64,000 nucleotides of DNA from Massariosphaeria phaeospora. Lineage: Eukaryota; Ascomycota; Dothideomycetes; Pleosporales. The translations under genes and the position numbers were made by a program. The stretch spans positions 1 to 64,000 of the forward strand of contig JAADJZ010000006.1 of NCBI GenBank assembly GCA_011032825.1. Direction: 5' to 3'. Within the stretch, counting starts at the first letter, position 1. Each line of letters starts with the position of its first letter. Below are positions 44,976-55,902 of this stretch, piece by piece. The notes beneath the pieces are model-generated. The model saw nothing but the letters and a program-made list of their open reading frames with translations. It was not told the DNA's origin and ran no database searches.

Positions 44976-47900
44976 TCAAACATGGCTGGGTAGAGCTTCA
45001 AGTCCCATAACCACACCCATTTGAGTCCTACCATCTCTGAATTTCCGTGCATCTTCCTCTTCCAGATCTTTTAGGATTTGCCGCATTCTCGGCCTGTAAC
45101 AACTTTCCCTGAAAGTTGTGAATGAACCGCCATACGCATCATACTCGGCATCGAACTGCGGAACAAGTTCTTCTAACAAGTTCAGAAGATAGTCGTCCTC
45201 CTCCTTGATAGCTTCCAGCATTTCGAGATCGAAGCGAGGGGATGGCTGCAAGTCGAACCGTGGTTCGCCGTCATGTTGAATGCGCCCGATATCGCAGCAA
45301 GTATGCCGTAGATCTAGATCGTGGAATACGGAGAGTCGGATGAGTTCCGTAATTGAACTTCTTTCCGTGTTGAGCTGTGCAAGTTCTTCGATGAAAACCT
45401 CGAATACCCCCAAATTCCAATCCCGCCAGTTACCGTTCATTGCAGAACAAAAGCCCTTATAGCATAAGGTTATATGTCGACAGCCGGAAGAGCTGCAGCC
45501 ACAGCTACAGTTGTCGCATTGATCTTCCATCAGATATTTTGAGGAAGCTTCGATACTGTATAGTGGCCTGATCAATGCTTCCTCGCCCAGCTTCCACCAA
45601 ATACACTGCAGAACTGTCGTTTCCGAACCAGGCCATTTTTCTTGCAAATCGGCACCCTTCGAAAGAAACCAAGGGACTATTTCCATCATCGTATCCGAAA
45701 AGCTACTCTGGGGAGACCTAAGATAGAACAGCAGTGCTGAGATAGAGGTTTCATCTTGGAAGGAACAACTGGAGGCATCGATATCCCTGAATCCAGCCGA
45801 ATAGAGTGCATCTAATACGCCAACGCGGCAATTTCTGAGCCAATATACACTTCTCCGTCCCGGCAAGAGGGACGGCATAACGCATATACCTCGGTCCTTC
45901 GCGATGCGTATTATGGTTAACGCCTGGGCATCAATCAAGATAACGGAGTTCGTCATCGCCATAACAGGGTCTACAATGGACTGGAGCTGACGCCTTTGTT
46001 GTACAAGGGCGGATACTATAGTGTGTAGCCGGTTGGCGTCACCTCGCCGCCAAATTGAGACTGCGTCTAGTGCCTCCTCGAGATCGCCAACATGAGCGAG
46101 AGACGCGTCATCCAGGTTTTGGCGAACGTGTAACCAGAATTTCAGAGCTTCTAGTGAGTCATATCGTATGGCTTCGCTCAATAACGGCTCAAAATTAGTG
46201 GTAATGCGTATCCTATGCTCGTGCAGGACTTCACAACCTTCCCTCCAGTTTAAACGGGTCGCCATATGAAACAGCGATATCCCATCCTCGGATGTAGCCT
46301 GTGCGCAAACTCCGTCCTCCAGTAGCGCTCTAAGCGCGGTTTCGGACTGCATAAGCATGATTCTCAATCGCTTTGGGCAGTCCCACATTTCGTCCGGGAA
46401 ATTATTCGCAAAAGCTTTGTAGGTAGGAAAGTCCCAATCGATGAGGTCTAGGTAATCCTTTGTTGAGATCGTAATGCCATATTCTAGAAAAAGCTTCCAT
46501 ACGTCCCACCCTCTAAGCAGGGCGTAGTCATTGCAGGTGCTTGAATAAGGTTAGAATTGAAGGACAAAAACTAGACGTAGGTACACTACTACAGAGACTT
46601 ACAAACCATGTTCGTCCTTTTCCGAAGCAATAGTAGGGAGAAAGCCAAGAATCCATTTGCACATCGCATTAATCTGGAAATTAGACCCATTAAATTCAGG
46701 GCGCTTATGCCAGTAAGAACAAATATACTTCAAGTCTTAGTTGAGTTGACCAAACCAGAACCAGTTATAGTACTTACATGTAGCATAGTCCTTCCGTTGT
46801 CGACAAGCCGATCGTTGGGCGATGCCTGCCTGGTCTCAAAGAGCTTGTACAATTCGTCCGCAGTTTCTCGCCATACGTTACTACTATCCAGTCTACCAGT
46901 AATACGAGCCCGTACCAGAAATTTATCTAGCAACTGGAAAGCTGGTGAGGACCTTGGAACTACTTGATACACTTCCAGAGAAGGTTGTACTCTCCAGCAT
47001 CCAGCACCGACGGAGATCGCAAATGCAACATTTGCTTTTCTTCTCAACGCCATACTACATATAGTAAGTCGTAGATTCATATCGGTTATTGCCGCCTGGT
47101 GGACCGAAAACTCGCAGGTTGCGTCGTGGTGTACAGTCTGGTTTCGTACAAGGGAAATCGGCCAGTTCAGGTAGGTCGTCAGCTGAGACTGTGGCTGGCA
47201 TGAGCACGACATGTTGGCACGCTTTGGCTTAGTAGGTCTTGTGTTCAGTCGCCCAAACTTGCGGGATATACTGTGATATTCGGAAATATCGGACCCAAGG
47301 CTAGTTGGGGAGACGGATTGCAGATTGAGCAGATCGACTTTCGCTTCCTTTGTGCACTGTCAGTACGCGAGTGGGCCCAAAGTAGATGAGAGTTTGTACA
47401 AACCAATCTGGACATTGATGATACTAGCTCTGGTAGGACAGTCGGCATATGCGAGGCGCCTATTACCACAGGGCTAAGAGTATCTTGCATGTTCGCGATT
47501 GTAGTGTTTACAGTGGCTAGTTGCGTATGGGACTCTTGAAAACATGATTTAACCAGTTGTGTCTGGTCCTTGAGCTGTAAACTGGTTTGATTGTGGTAGA
47601 GCGTTTGCTGTTGTATGGCAAACTGATTACCCATTCGACCCAGACTCGACTCTTGATCTATCTGTTGTCTGATGCTTGCGACGTCTTGGCGTTGCTGGTC
47701 TCTATAATGAATTAGTATTAGTCATTATATGTCTTGTTCAAGAAGATGGTACATTTGGAGCGCCAGCAAAGCCGTGTGGAGGCTCTGCTGTATGCTTTCC
47801 ACAACGCCTTTCCAATGCATGATGTCCTCTTGCTTAAAGGGATAAGCCAGCCGTTGTTTGGCCCTTTTGATATGAAATCTTAACTTCGAGTCGTTCGCGT

Positions 47901-48183
47901 TGGACTGATCGGATATCTTCGTACGGATTTTCTTTATCGCCTCAGCACATGCTTCGATGCCGGAACGCGTGGCCGATACGGATCCGCTCGGATTAAGCTT
48001 CCCTATGATACTTTCTAGGAGCTCAAGGAGGTCGGCAAGGCTGTCCAACTCGGCGTGAATCTGTGCGGTCTTATCCTTCGCATCTTTCACGTTGGTTATA
48101 AACCACACTAGCCGCTCACAGACTTGGATGCTGAGGGAGAGTACGCCAACGGCGCCGCCAGCGACCGAGACAGGATCCGCCAT
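44976..48183 (-). CDS. STAND-type N-terminal domain protein with ankyrin-like C-terminus
   Basis: Minus-strand exons 48183-47753, 47701-47404, 47356-46778, 46673-46603 and 46539-44976; introns 51, 47, 104 and 63 nt; 980 aa. The N-terminus MADPVSVAGGAVGVLSLSI is the fungal helical STAND N-terminal type (PigL_N/HeLo-like, about residues 1-130), which in NLR-like proteins acts as a signalling or death domain. A coiled part rich in Gln follows, then a middle region (CSCQPQSQLTTYLNWPISLV, a recurrent segment in such fungal proteins). The C-terminal half has ankyrin-like helical repeats (RTMLHINAMCKWIL, GFTCNDYALLRGWDVWKLFLEYG). No P-loop nucleotide-binding domain is visible, so it is not a complete NLR. 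A role in non-self recognition is inference. A transposon lies 66 bp upstream and offers an in-frame ATG at 48312 that would add 43 residues. Confidence 0.75.
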
Positions 48184-48249
48184 AGGGGAAGGAGATGGAC
48201 GAGAAAGCCAAAAGTCGCTGGGCTGAAGAGCGGAGAAGTGATCACTATA
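48184..48249 (-). promoter_or_regulatory. residual native leader of the STAND gene
   Basis: Only 66 bp, including the 48248-48249 TA duplication, remain between the STAND start codon and the transposon end. Native promoter elements have been displaced to beyond 49968. Confidence 0.6.
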
Positions 48250-48281
48250 CGAGGAGCTCGTATTTAGTGTGTCATAAGCGA
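48250..48281. repeat. left terminal inverted repeat of the Tc1/mariner element
   Basis: Thirty-two bases match the right end perfectly after reverse complementing. The match then continues for several bases with G/A differences. Confidence 0.93.
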
Positions 48282-48483
48282 GATCTTGGTCATGCTCCCA
48301 AGACCCCCCCATTATACAAAATCACATACAAAATCGGCTAAATACGCATTTATTCGTGATATTTATGTGCGACCTCGATGTTCTGGATAACATAGTCTAA
48401 ATAGGAAAAGATGAGGCCAAGATTTGGTGTTTTAGGAGGTCCCTCGACCCAATGCTACTTACTAATGACTATCCCCCCTATCT

Positions 48484-49842
48484 TCACCCATGGAAGTCAT
48501 TATCGCCTCCATGATCGATGATCCTGCGTACAATCTCAGGGACGTGATCAATCCACCTGTTGATTGCCTCTATAGGCAGGTTTTGCCACTCCTCCTCCCA
48601 GTGTTTGCGGCACTCGCTTTCGCAGGTTGACGGCGAGTAATCTTTTGTAATGTGACACCTAATCCATAGCCAAGCATGCTCCTCCGCGTTGACGTCGGGT
48701 GAGTGGCCGGGCCAAGGCAACTTAGAGACGTGTGAGACCTCTAGAAACTCTGTAGCAATCTTTGAGGCGTGTGCTGGGGCACCGTCCTCTAACAGTACGA
48801 CGTCAGTTTTGCCTTTCTGTTGAAGCTGCTTGATCCAAGGCACAAGTAGAGGCTTGAGCACCTCCTTACGATGTCTGTAACCGTCAATTCCCCCCCGTGT
48901 ACGGTCCCCACGCGTGTGCTCCAAATCCTTGCGCCAGGCCTGTTTGCGGGAGTTGATTTCAGAGTCTCCCATAGAGCGTAAAACACGCCGGGCAAGCGGA
49001 ACAAGGTTCTGCCGTTGAGCCTTGTTCTCCTTTTTCTCTTTCTGTAGAGCTTTGGCGGCCACAGCTTTTTCCTCTTTGGTTTCCTTGGTGTATATGTGGC
49101 CAGGTCCTTTCTCTCCGTATGTAAAAGCGCCGTAAAACTGCAAGGTGCAGGTATTACGAAGCTTCGGCTTCTTGACATCTTTATGATACTCTTTTCTGGG
49201 TTTACACCAAGCTCTTTTCATGCCTCTCTGCTCTCCAACGCGAGCAGGCGTTTCGTCAGTGTATACAACTTGCCGGAAGTTGAACCCCTTGCCATCTCCT
49301 CTCTCGTATTTATCAGGATTGTGAGCAAGGGCCTACTTATAGCGAGTAGTACATTGATCGTCAGTCAAAGTAGGCCTAAAACCTAGTGCCCTACGTGCGT
49401 AGCCAGCTTCGTACATGACGTTTTCGAACGTAGATTTCGAAATATGAGGTATATGGGCGAAATCTCTATGCGCTATTGCCTGCCATGACTCCTTCTCGCG
49501 GTGCTCACGATCTTGGGTGGCTATATGGATGATCTCTTCCTTTTGTTGTTGTGTAAGGAGGTGAGGTCTCCCACGCCCTATATCGTTCTCATAGTGAATT
49601 GGATCTGTAATAGGGAGGCCTGACTCTTCTGCCCTGCTCTTCACCTTCTGCAGCATCTTGGATAGCCCCCCTTGATCAACACCTAGCAGTTTGGCGCATG
49701 AATTGACTGATGCATTGCCGTGAAGAACTGCCCCCGCGACGAAGGCTCTCTGCACTGGATTAAGCTCCCTCCGGCGGGTCTTATTGCATCGTTCTTTTGG
49801 CGTAGAATAATCGAACTCCGTTCTGCGATTAATTCGAGCCAT
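48484..49842 (-). pseudogene. Tc1/mariner transposase with one in-frame stop
   Basis: Cut-and-paste transposase of DD34E type, 453 codons from ATG at 49842 to the stop at 48484, interrupted by one TAG at 49333-49335 (codon 170). The frame is unbroken on both sides. The N-terminal third is a helix-turn-helix DNA-binding region (LNPVQRAFVAGAVLHGNASV, SCAKLLGVDQGGLSKMLQ). The catalytic residues are all present: YTDETP (first Asp), LLEDGAPAHA (second Asp) and, 34 residues later, the Glu in DVNAEEHAW. Relatives usually have Trp at the stop position, so TGG to TAG is likely; on the other strand this is CpA to TpA, the repeat-induced point mutation pattern. Only this one inactivating change was seen. 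Confidence 0.88.
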
Positions 49843-49934
49843 TATTTGTAAGTTTTGGGTGTAAATTGATAAAGTTAAGTCGCTTTTAATGTGGTGGGCT
49901 GTTCGGAACGGAGATGGGATGGGAGGCTAAGATT

Positions 49935-49966
49935 TCGCTTATGACACACTAAATACGAGCTCCTCG
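49935..49966. repeat. right terminal inverted repeat of the Tc1/mariner element
   Basis: Reverse complement of the left repeat, 32 of 32 bases; next to the TA duplication at 49967-49968. Confidence 0.93.
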
Positions 49967-49968
49967 TA

Positions 49969-51750
49969 AGGCTGATGGGCAGTGCTCAAGGCTCCAAGGC
50001 TGGAACTTCGTATTGCTCGCCATGTAGGGTGGTACAACAGCTGCGCCTCCGCTTTCTTTGACGAATGGGACTGTCTTCTACGAACAAACAGCCTCCAAAC
50101 GACTCAGAAAGTTCAGATAGCGAGAACAAGCCATATTCCAGAGAAAAATGTAAGGTGTAAGGGGTGTGTAATAACATTTGAGAAAACAGTGTGCCAGCGT
50201 GAGGGGTGCGGATTCATGGCGATGGGGAAAGACGGGAAAAGACGAGGGATGAGCCTGCCGATTTCCAGACTAGTGCTCAAAGGAGGCTAGTGGAAATCCA
50301 CACTCCAAGATCCTCAGCAGAACACCTTTGGGCCTGACGTCTTCTCCTCTCAACCCCTTTCGATTCGTACACTTGCCTCAACGCCTAGATGCGTATCGTG
50401 GGCGAAACTTTGGGTCATGATGCGCCATCTCTTAGAAGGATTGTTTTATGGCAGATTGCGAGGTACTCTCCCTCTGGGTGTTTATCTCGCTACAATCTGA
50501 ACTGACATTATGTTCTGCTACCTCTGCTTGACGTTCATTTTTCTGTTGAATATGCTAACTTATAAGCACATAACGTACGAGTATCTCGAAGGGCTTATGC
50601 AGCGGAGGTGTCTCCGGTACTTGCCATAATTCGTACTATTCGACAACTAGAATCAACACACACTGTAGGAAGACAACTGCCAGCGATAGGCTCAACAAAT
50701 GCAATTCTGCTGAATGGTTTAGTAGAGACACGTATTCAAGATTTCGGGAAGACATAGAATTCTCGAAAATGTATTCTGATGAGCGTCGAATCACGACATG
50801 GGGGATGGACCTATCGTCCGTCTTCAGATCCTTCCTGCTACGTGGACCTCCATCATGGACCAGCGCATTAGAGAAAGTTTTCGAGCGGCGTCTTCTCTGA
50901 AAACGGGTTCGAGGGCTGCGGACAACCTGATGCCAAGCATCGCGATGATTGGAGAATGGTTTTCAGGCCGCATATGCGGCCAAAGTACTTCGAACCACGT
51001 CACACCCCTGTTCGACGGACTCCACTCCATGAGGAACAAGTGCGGTCGCATGTTGGGTCTATCAACGCTGCCGACCGAGGTCTCCTGACTTGGTGATTCC
51101 TTAGGGGTACCTAGTCTGGACGATGAACGGGACGGTCCGCTAACGGCGACACTTGGTTGTCTTCAAATCTCCACAGGGTGCATGGTTCTATATAACCACC
51201 TTCAGTTGTGCAACAGTCACAGCCTCGATCTTGTCTGGCGGTGCAGGATCTCACTTACCTACATCTCCAACCATTCTGTCATTCTATATCCAGCGCCATT
51301 CGGGTACTCTCCTCACCCTCCGTATCCTACCTCCGTAAATACGCGCCAAGTGTGGAGTGCGCTGTCTGTGCATCCAATATGCACCGCCCACGCTTTTACC
51401 ATCCAGTCACCAGCATCCCATCTTCCCCGCAGGACGCCCTGGCTCCGAATAACGGTGCTGAGATACCCCCTAATCGCCACGACCTCCCCTGGGCCAGCAG
51501 CCCCGTGGCATGGTTGCATGCGGGAATATGGGGACTCTTGGGCGCGTAGAGATATAAACTCTGGATTTTGCTCTTTCTCATGGCCAGGCCTTCCCGACCT
51601 CGTCTACGCTTTCTTCTCCCGTCTCGCATTAGGCGAATTTGTGTGCGGCGCTTCGTAAAAGCCGCCCTGTGTACTATCAATTCTCTTCATCTCACTCTTG
51701 CGCTTCTCTATAGGCACGCGGATACAGTGTCAGTGTTCGATTCCATCATC
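49969..51750. other. gene-free interval right of the transposon
   Basis: About 1.8 kb. The first part is probably the original upstream region of the STAND gene, separated from it by the insertion. The last part should be the promoter of the 208-aa gene. Only short frames without recognisable domains are present. Confidence 0.5.
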
Positions 51751-52377
51751 ATGGCTGCCCTTTCGATGGTGCTGCCTCCGAGGACGCCCTCTCCCAAAGT
51801 CCGCATTCACCGTTCTCAGTCTTTCGACTCGCCCTCTTCGCGCATCAGCGTCACACCCATCGACGACTCCCCATACTCCAAATCGACCAGCGCCATCATC
51901 ACAAAGCCACTCCCTCGCTATGACGCGATGGAAGCAGCTGAACAAGGCGTGATGCGCTATAACAAACTCGCGCTACATACCAAGATCAGCAAAGACTCCA
52001 TCATGTCCGATGCCTCGAGCAATTACTCCTCAGTGGAATCCTCGCCTGTATCCGCCAGCTCAGATAGGTCCCACTACGGCCTCTTCTCCTCCGGCTCCCC
52101 ATCTCTGCCACCCGCTTCCCCTGAATACGCATCCGCCGACAACAATGCGCCCCAGATCTTCTCCTCTTCCCTTCAAATCTACCAGGACATCAACACGCCT
52201 ATGTACGACCCCTGGCTCGTGCACATCGTGCTCGACATGTACGACACCCGAGGCTTCGACTGGATGACAATCGCGGAGCCTATTGAGCGCATCTGGGGCT
52301 TTAGGACTAGCAGTGGTGAGGTCCTGGACATCCTGAGCGGGAATGGAAGGGTGCTCGGGCGCCGCTGGTGGGATTGA
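51751..52377 (+). CDS. unrecognised 208-aa protein with conserved-looking C-terminal domain
   Basis: Single exon, ATG at 51751 (TCATCATGGCT). I do not recognise it. The N-terminal 40 residues are Ser/Pro-rich with RTPSPK and SFDSP, possible proline-directed phosphorylation sites. Residues about 50-90 read DAMEAAEQGVMRYNKLALHT, well structured in appearance. A Ser-rich linker follows. The last 60 residues (YDPWLVHIVLDMYDTRGFDW, then IAEPIERIWGFRTSSGEVL) look like a small helical fold with several Trp, ending RRWWD. Codon choice and the ordered ends support a real gene. An upstream extension to about 51568 lacks any sign of selection. Function unknown. Confidence 0.65.
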   Translation: MAALSMVLPPRTPSPKVRIHRSQSFDSPSSRISVTPIDDSPYSKSTSAIITKPLPRYDAMEAAEQGVMRYNKLALHTKISKDSIMSDASSNYSSVESSPVSASSDRSHYGLFSSGSPSLPPASPEYASADNNAPQIFSSSLQIYQDINTPMYDPWLVHIVLDMYDTRGFDWMTIAEPIERIWGFRTSSGEVLDILSGNGRVLGRRWWD

Positions 52378-53939
52378 GATCACAATAGAACAAATACAAA
52401 TGGGGCGTTTGGAAAGGACACACAGCATGAAGGAAGACGGTCTGGAGTTCTCGTCGGAGCATACGCGCGCATATGAAAGGGCAAAAGCGAGGGCCTACAT
52501 TAGGATGAAACGGTCTGCATCTTTCTTTATCGTATCAGGGGTTCTCCTATTCCGTTACTGTATGGCCGATTGGGTTTCTTATTGTCAGATTTTCTTTTCG
52601 CGTTCTTTGATTCCCTTTATACTGCTGCTTCCGTTCTTGATCTTTTGCTTTCGGCGTTTCGCATTCTCACGACATTTGATGACACGACCTGATGACGGCT
52701 CTACGATTTCTTGCGGTGTCTGGTACACTGGACCACACCACATTCAGCATGCTATGACTTATGACGACTTACGAAATATGAATACTATGGAAGCGAAAGT
52801 ATCTAGATACGCTACTTGACGTTAGGTTAGGTTAACGTTTTGCAATGAACATCTCTACTCTGACAACACAGTGCAATGTTAACACCACCACTACCACTGG
52901 GTCGAAACTGACTATAAACTAGATTGGCTAAATGTACTAGATTTGTAACTTGATGGATGCTTCCTAGCGGAAGGCTAGGAATTTCCTAGAATGACCATCT
53001 TTCCATCTCCAGATCAACACTCCCTCCCCACCCACAAATAACCACAAAGCGCGACACCCGCAACGTGTTCCCCACAACACAACACCCCTCCTACCAAACC
53101 CACCCACACATATACACACATAAATCCACGAAGCACCATCGTAGTCGTGGTCCTACACACCATCCGCGCTAACCCTGCACGTCTGCCCGCGGGCATCCCT
53201 GTATATCGGCACCAGCTGTCACGCAATGAGTGGCTGAAAACGAAAACGTCAGAATAACAACGTAGAGCGCCGTTTTACGTGACGTGCAGTAGTGGTGCGG
53301 AAGGAATGGGGGGTGGGATGCGTGGTGCCAGTAGTTAGGGGCTGGAGTGTGGGTTGCTGATGGGGAGAGGACAGGGGAGGGAAGGGGAGGGGTAGGTGGT
53401 CTAGGGTAATCGGTGGGTGGAGAGTTGTGTGTTGCGTGGTGGAGTGGGAAGGGTGAGATAGACGACGGGGCGATGGCAAGGGACGGGAAAGGGAGGGGTG
53501 GTGAGAAATCTAGTACCAGAGAAGCGTAACGGAGAATATCAGAGTCTTGGTGTCAACTAGTCAATAGTGCGTCTTGTGTTTGGAAGATGTGGTTCTACTA
53601 TCTCCCGCACGGTCAACCACAGACTATACCCACACAATGATCTCGAGGCAGTATCTCGCCTGCAAGGCCGGTCCGTATGACCCCCATGGAAAGCTCTATG
53701 GGATGGCTAAGAGATAGATCCTCGTACGGCTCTAGCGACGGCTAGTAGCGAATGAGCAGTAAACACGAGCCCCTAAAACGGTCGCATATACGTGCAGTAG
53801 GCAAGTAAGCGCTCTCTCCTCCGCATCGTCTCGAATCTCAGGCGCCCAGGGCTTCGAGGCCACTGGGCCCGCGTGTGGCATGCACGTGAGCAGGAGCGTG
53901 TTCCGCGCGAGACGCTTCCACGACGTGACGTGTTTCCAT
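52378..53939. other. convergent intergenic region
   Basis: 3' flanks of the 208-aa gene and SDO1. Contains a GTTAGGTTAGGTTAACG motif near 52823, a C/A-rich stretch at 53010-53130 and a G-rich stretch at 53290-53480. No gene was seen. Confidence 0.55.
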
Positions 53940-54908
53940 TCAGTCGTCGGCGCCAACCGCCATGTCCAGCACCTCGATGGCTCCGCGGCCCTTGGACTGC
54001 CCCTCGATGAACTCGTTCAGCGCTTTGAAAGCGCCCGGCTCGACGAGCCCGATGACCTCCCACTCGGAGCCTGTCATGTCTTGCTTCTCCGTCGTCGCCA
54101 TGTAGCTCAGGATTGTGTCCTTGACGGTGCCGTGGCTCTTCTCTTCGCTGCCCGCGGCGCTCGGCTGCGTCTTGGGCGCCGACTTGACGGCTTGCTTCAG
54201 CACGGATGTGGGACAGGTGATGCGCAGGCGCATTTGCATCCGCGCTACTGGTATCGGCTGGTGCGCGACGAGCGCCTTGATGGCATGTAGGGCCTGCGAC
54301 TTCGCGGGCTTCGAGGTTACCACGCCGGTCCACTTGGGCAGTTCCTTGGCCTTTCCCTTGTCTTCTCCGTTTTCCGTGCCTGCGCCCTCTGGCTTCTCGG
54401 CCTGTGGCTGTGGGTTGGCGGATTGTGCGCTGAGCTGGTCGAGCGCCTTCTCGATCATGCCTGTCGTGTAGACCCTCTTCGTCTTGGGGTCCACCAGCCG
54501 CCCCGCCACGATATCGATGACCTCGTTTCTAGTGCGCTCCAGCTCGGCGTTGCGCTCCTTCTCGGCAACCTGGATCTCGCCGTGCTCTAGTATGTCGATG
54601 ATGATCTCTTTCGTCGTCTTGTTCTTGCCGAAGGCCTTGTCGAGATCGGCCCGCGATGCGAGCTGGCCTTTGCTGACGTTGAGAAAGACTTCCTCGACCT
54701 GCAGGACGTTGTCGAGACTCGTTTCGATTTTCTTACGCCATTCGAGGACTTTGTTCTTGTAGCATGCGATCTCGAAGCGCTTCTTGGCTGGCTTTGGTCA
54801 ACTGTTGTCGTTGTTGCGGGGTATGGGCGGGAGAGGCTTACCTTTTCTGACGCGCACCAACGAGACATTTGTGAGCTTGATCTGGTTTGAGGGCTGTTGT
54901 ATGAGCAT
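53940..54908 (-). CDS. sdo1: ribosome maturation protein Sdo1 (SBDS)
   Basis: Helps release the Tif6/eIF6 anti-association factor from new 60S subunits, with the GTPase Efl1. Minus-strand exons 54908-54842 and 54787-53940; one 54-nt intron (donor GTAAGC, acceptor CCAG); 304 aa. The N-terminus IKLTNVSLVRVRKAKKRFEI, then ACYKNKVLEWR and LDNVLQVEEVFLNVSKGQLA, are SBDS domain I. The central helical domain includes KTTKEIIIDILEHGEIQVAE and ERTRNEVIDIVAGRLVDPKT. Compared with yeast (250 aa) there is a Glu/Lys/Pro-rich insert (about 150-185), plus a longer C-terminal part ending in VLDMAVGADD. It is divergent from carboxypeptidase Y. Confidence 0.95.
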
Positions 54909-55902
54909 CTTGTCGGTGTGTTGTCGAAGATCAAGGTCGTAAGCTGGAAAGTGGGACCAGAAGCTCTTCTGGCAAGTGTTTTATACAAGAAAAGGAGGGG
55001 GGGACTTCAGTTTGGCGGGGTTAGTCTGGCTCACAGTGATTCATAGCGCTGAGCCGAGCGCGCTTGTGCTGTCTGGGACCATCAACCCATGAACTCAACT
55101 AGGCAACCCCGCTAACATAATGCGTAAGATGCTCCTATGTTTTTACGAAACCATTTGAGATTATACGCACAATTCCAACACAGTGTTAAACATCTTCTGG
55201 TGGCCGGAGCCCGGGAGCGCTGGCTTGGAATCTGAAATGGCCGCTTGAGGCTTTGAGTTGCTCAACTCGATAGCCAGATACTTACCAGCAGCTACATAGT
55301 AATCACCTCGCGCCGCTTGGTAGCTAGCGGGTGTTCCGTCGGTGAGTACGGAGTAGTAATATAGGGATACCCGTGTGAAGTGAGAATGGATGAAAGACAA
55401 TGGTGGCTGTGTATCGGGACCTCGGGATCTTCTCTTGCCAAGTCACGCTACGCCTGATTCGGCGCCGCTGGTGCCAGATGGAAAGAACCCCACTGAGCCT
55501 GAGCGAAGAGGCAAAGCCACATCGTACAGCTGTGCAAAATGCTTCCGGAACCGTCGAGTAATTATCGCGCCGTGTTCGTCGCTCACTTGCCGCCCCGTCT
55601 ATCTACAAGTCATCCGTGCACTGGGTGTTGCTGAAACGCTAAGGCCTTGTGACCAGACACTAGCGCATCACCAGCCACTCCGATAAGCCGTGCCTGCGTC
55701 ATCTATCCCGGGGCCGTTGCCTAGCCACCCACTCCGTACAGCTCCCAGCTGCCTCCAACACATCCTCCTCCACTTCCATCCCATCTCACATCGCATCAAC
55801 CTCCTACCCAAGACCTCTCTCTTAGCCCTTGACTGCTGTGCAGGGCAGTAATCGCTAGTTCATCAAAAACGCTTGAGCTCCGGAAGCTCCCGCACCTCCA
55901 TC
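54909..55902. promoter_or_regulatory. bidirectional intergenic region (sdo1 / cpyA)
   Basis: About 1 kb between divergent starts. C/T-rich just before the carboxypeptidase ATG, as in many fungal promoters. A 98-residue open frame at 55390-55686 shows no domain. No TATA box close to either start. Confidence 0.5.

Larger units (their letters stand above)
48250..49966 (-). mobile_element. Tc1/mariner DNA transposon, about 1.7 kb
   Basis: Bounded by terminal inverted repeats starting CGAGGAGCTCGTATTTAGTG and flanked by TA target duplications at 48248-48249 and 49967-49968, the standard Tc1/mariner signature. It contains one transposase frame on the minus strand. Length and gene layout are those of a full element, so this looks like a fairly recent insertion. 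Confidence 0.93.

Noticed and set aside
49322..49358. Intron across the transposase stop
   Set aside because: The only GT after the break lacks a fitting branch site and acceptor, and relatives read straight through the region; a point mutation is simpler.
52820..52836. GTTAGGTTAGGTTAA resembling telomere repeat
   Set aside because: Only two to three units and not TTAGGG; no sign of an interstitial telomere.
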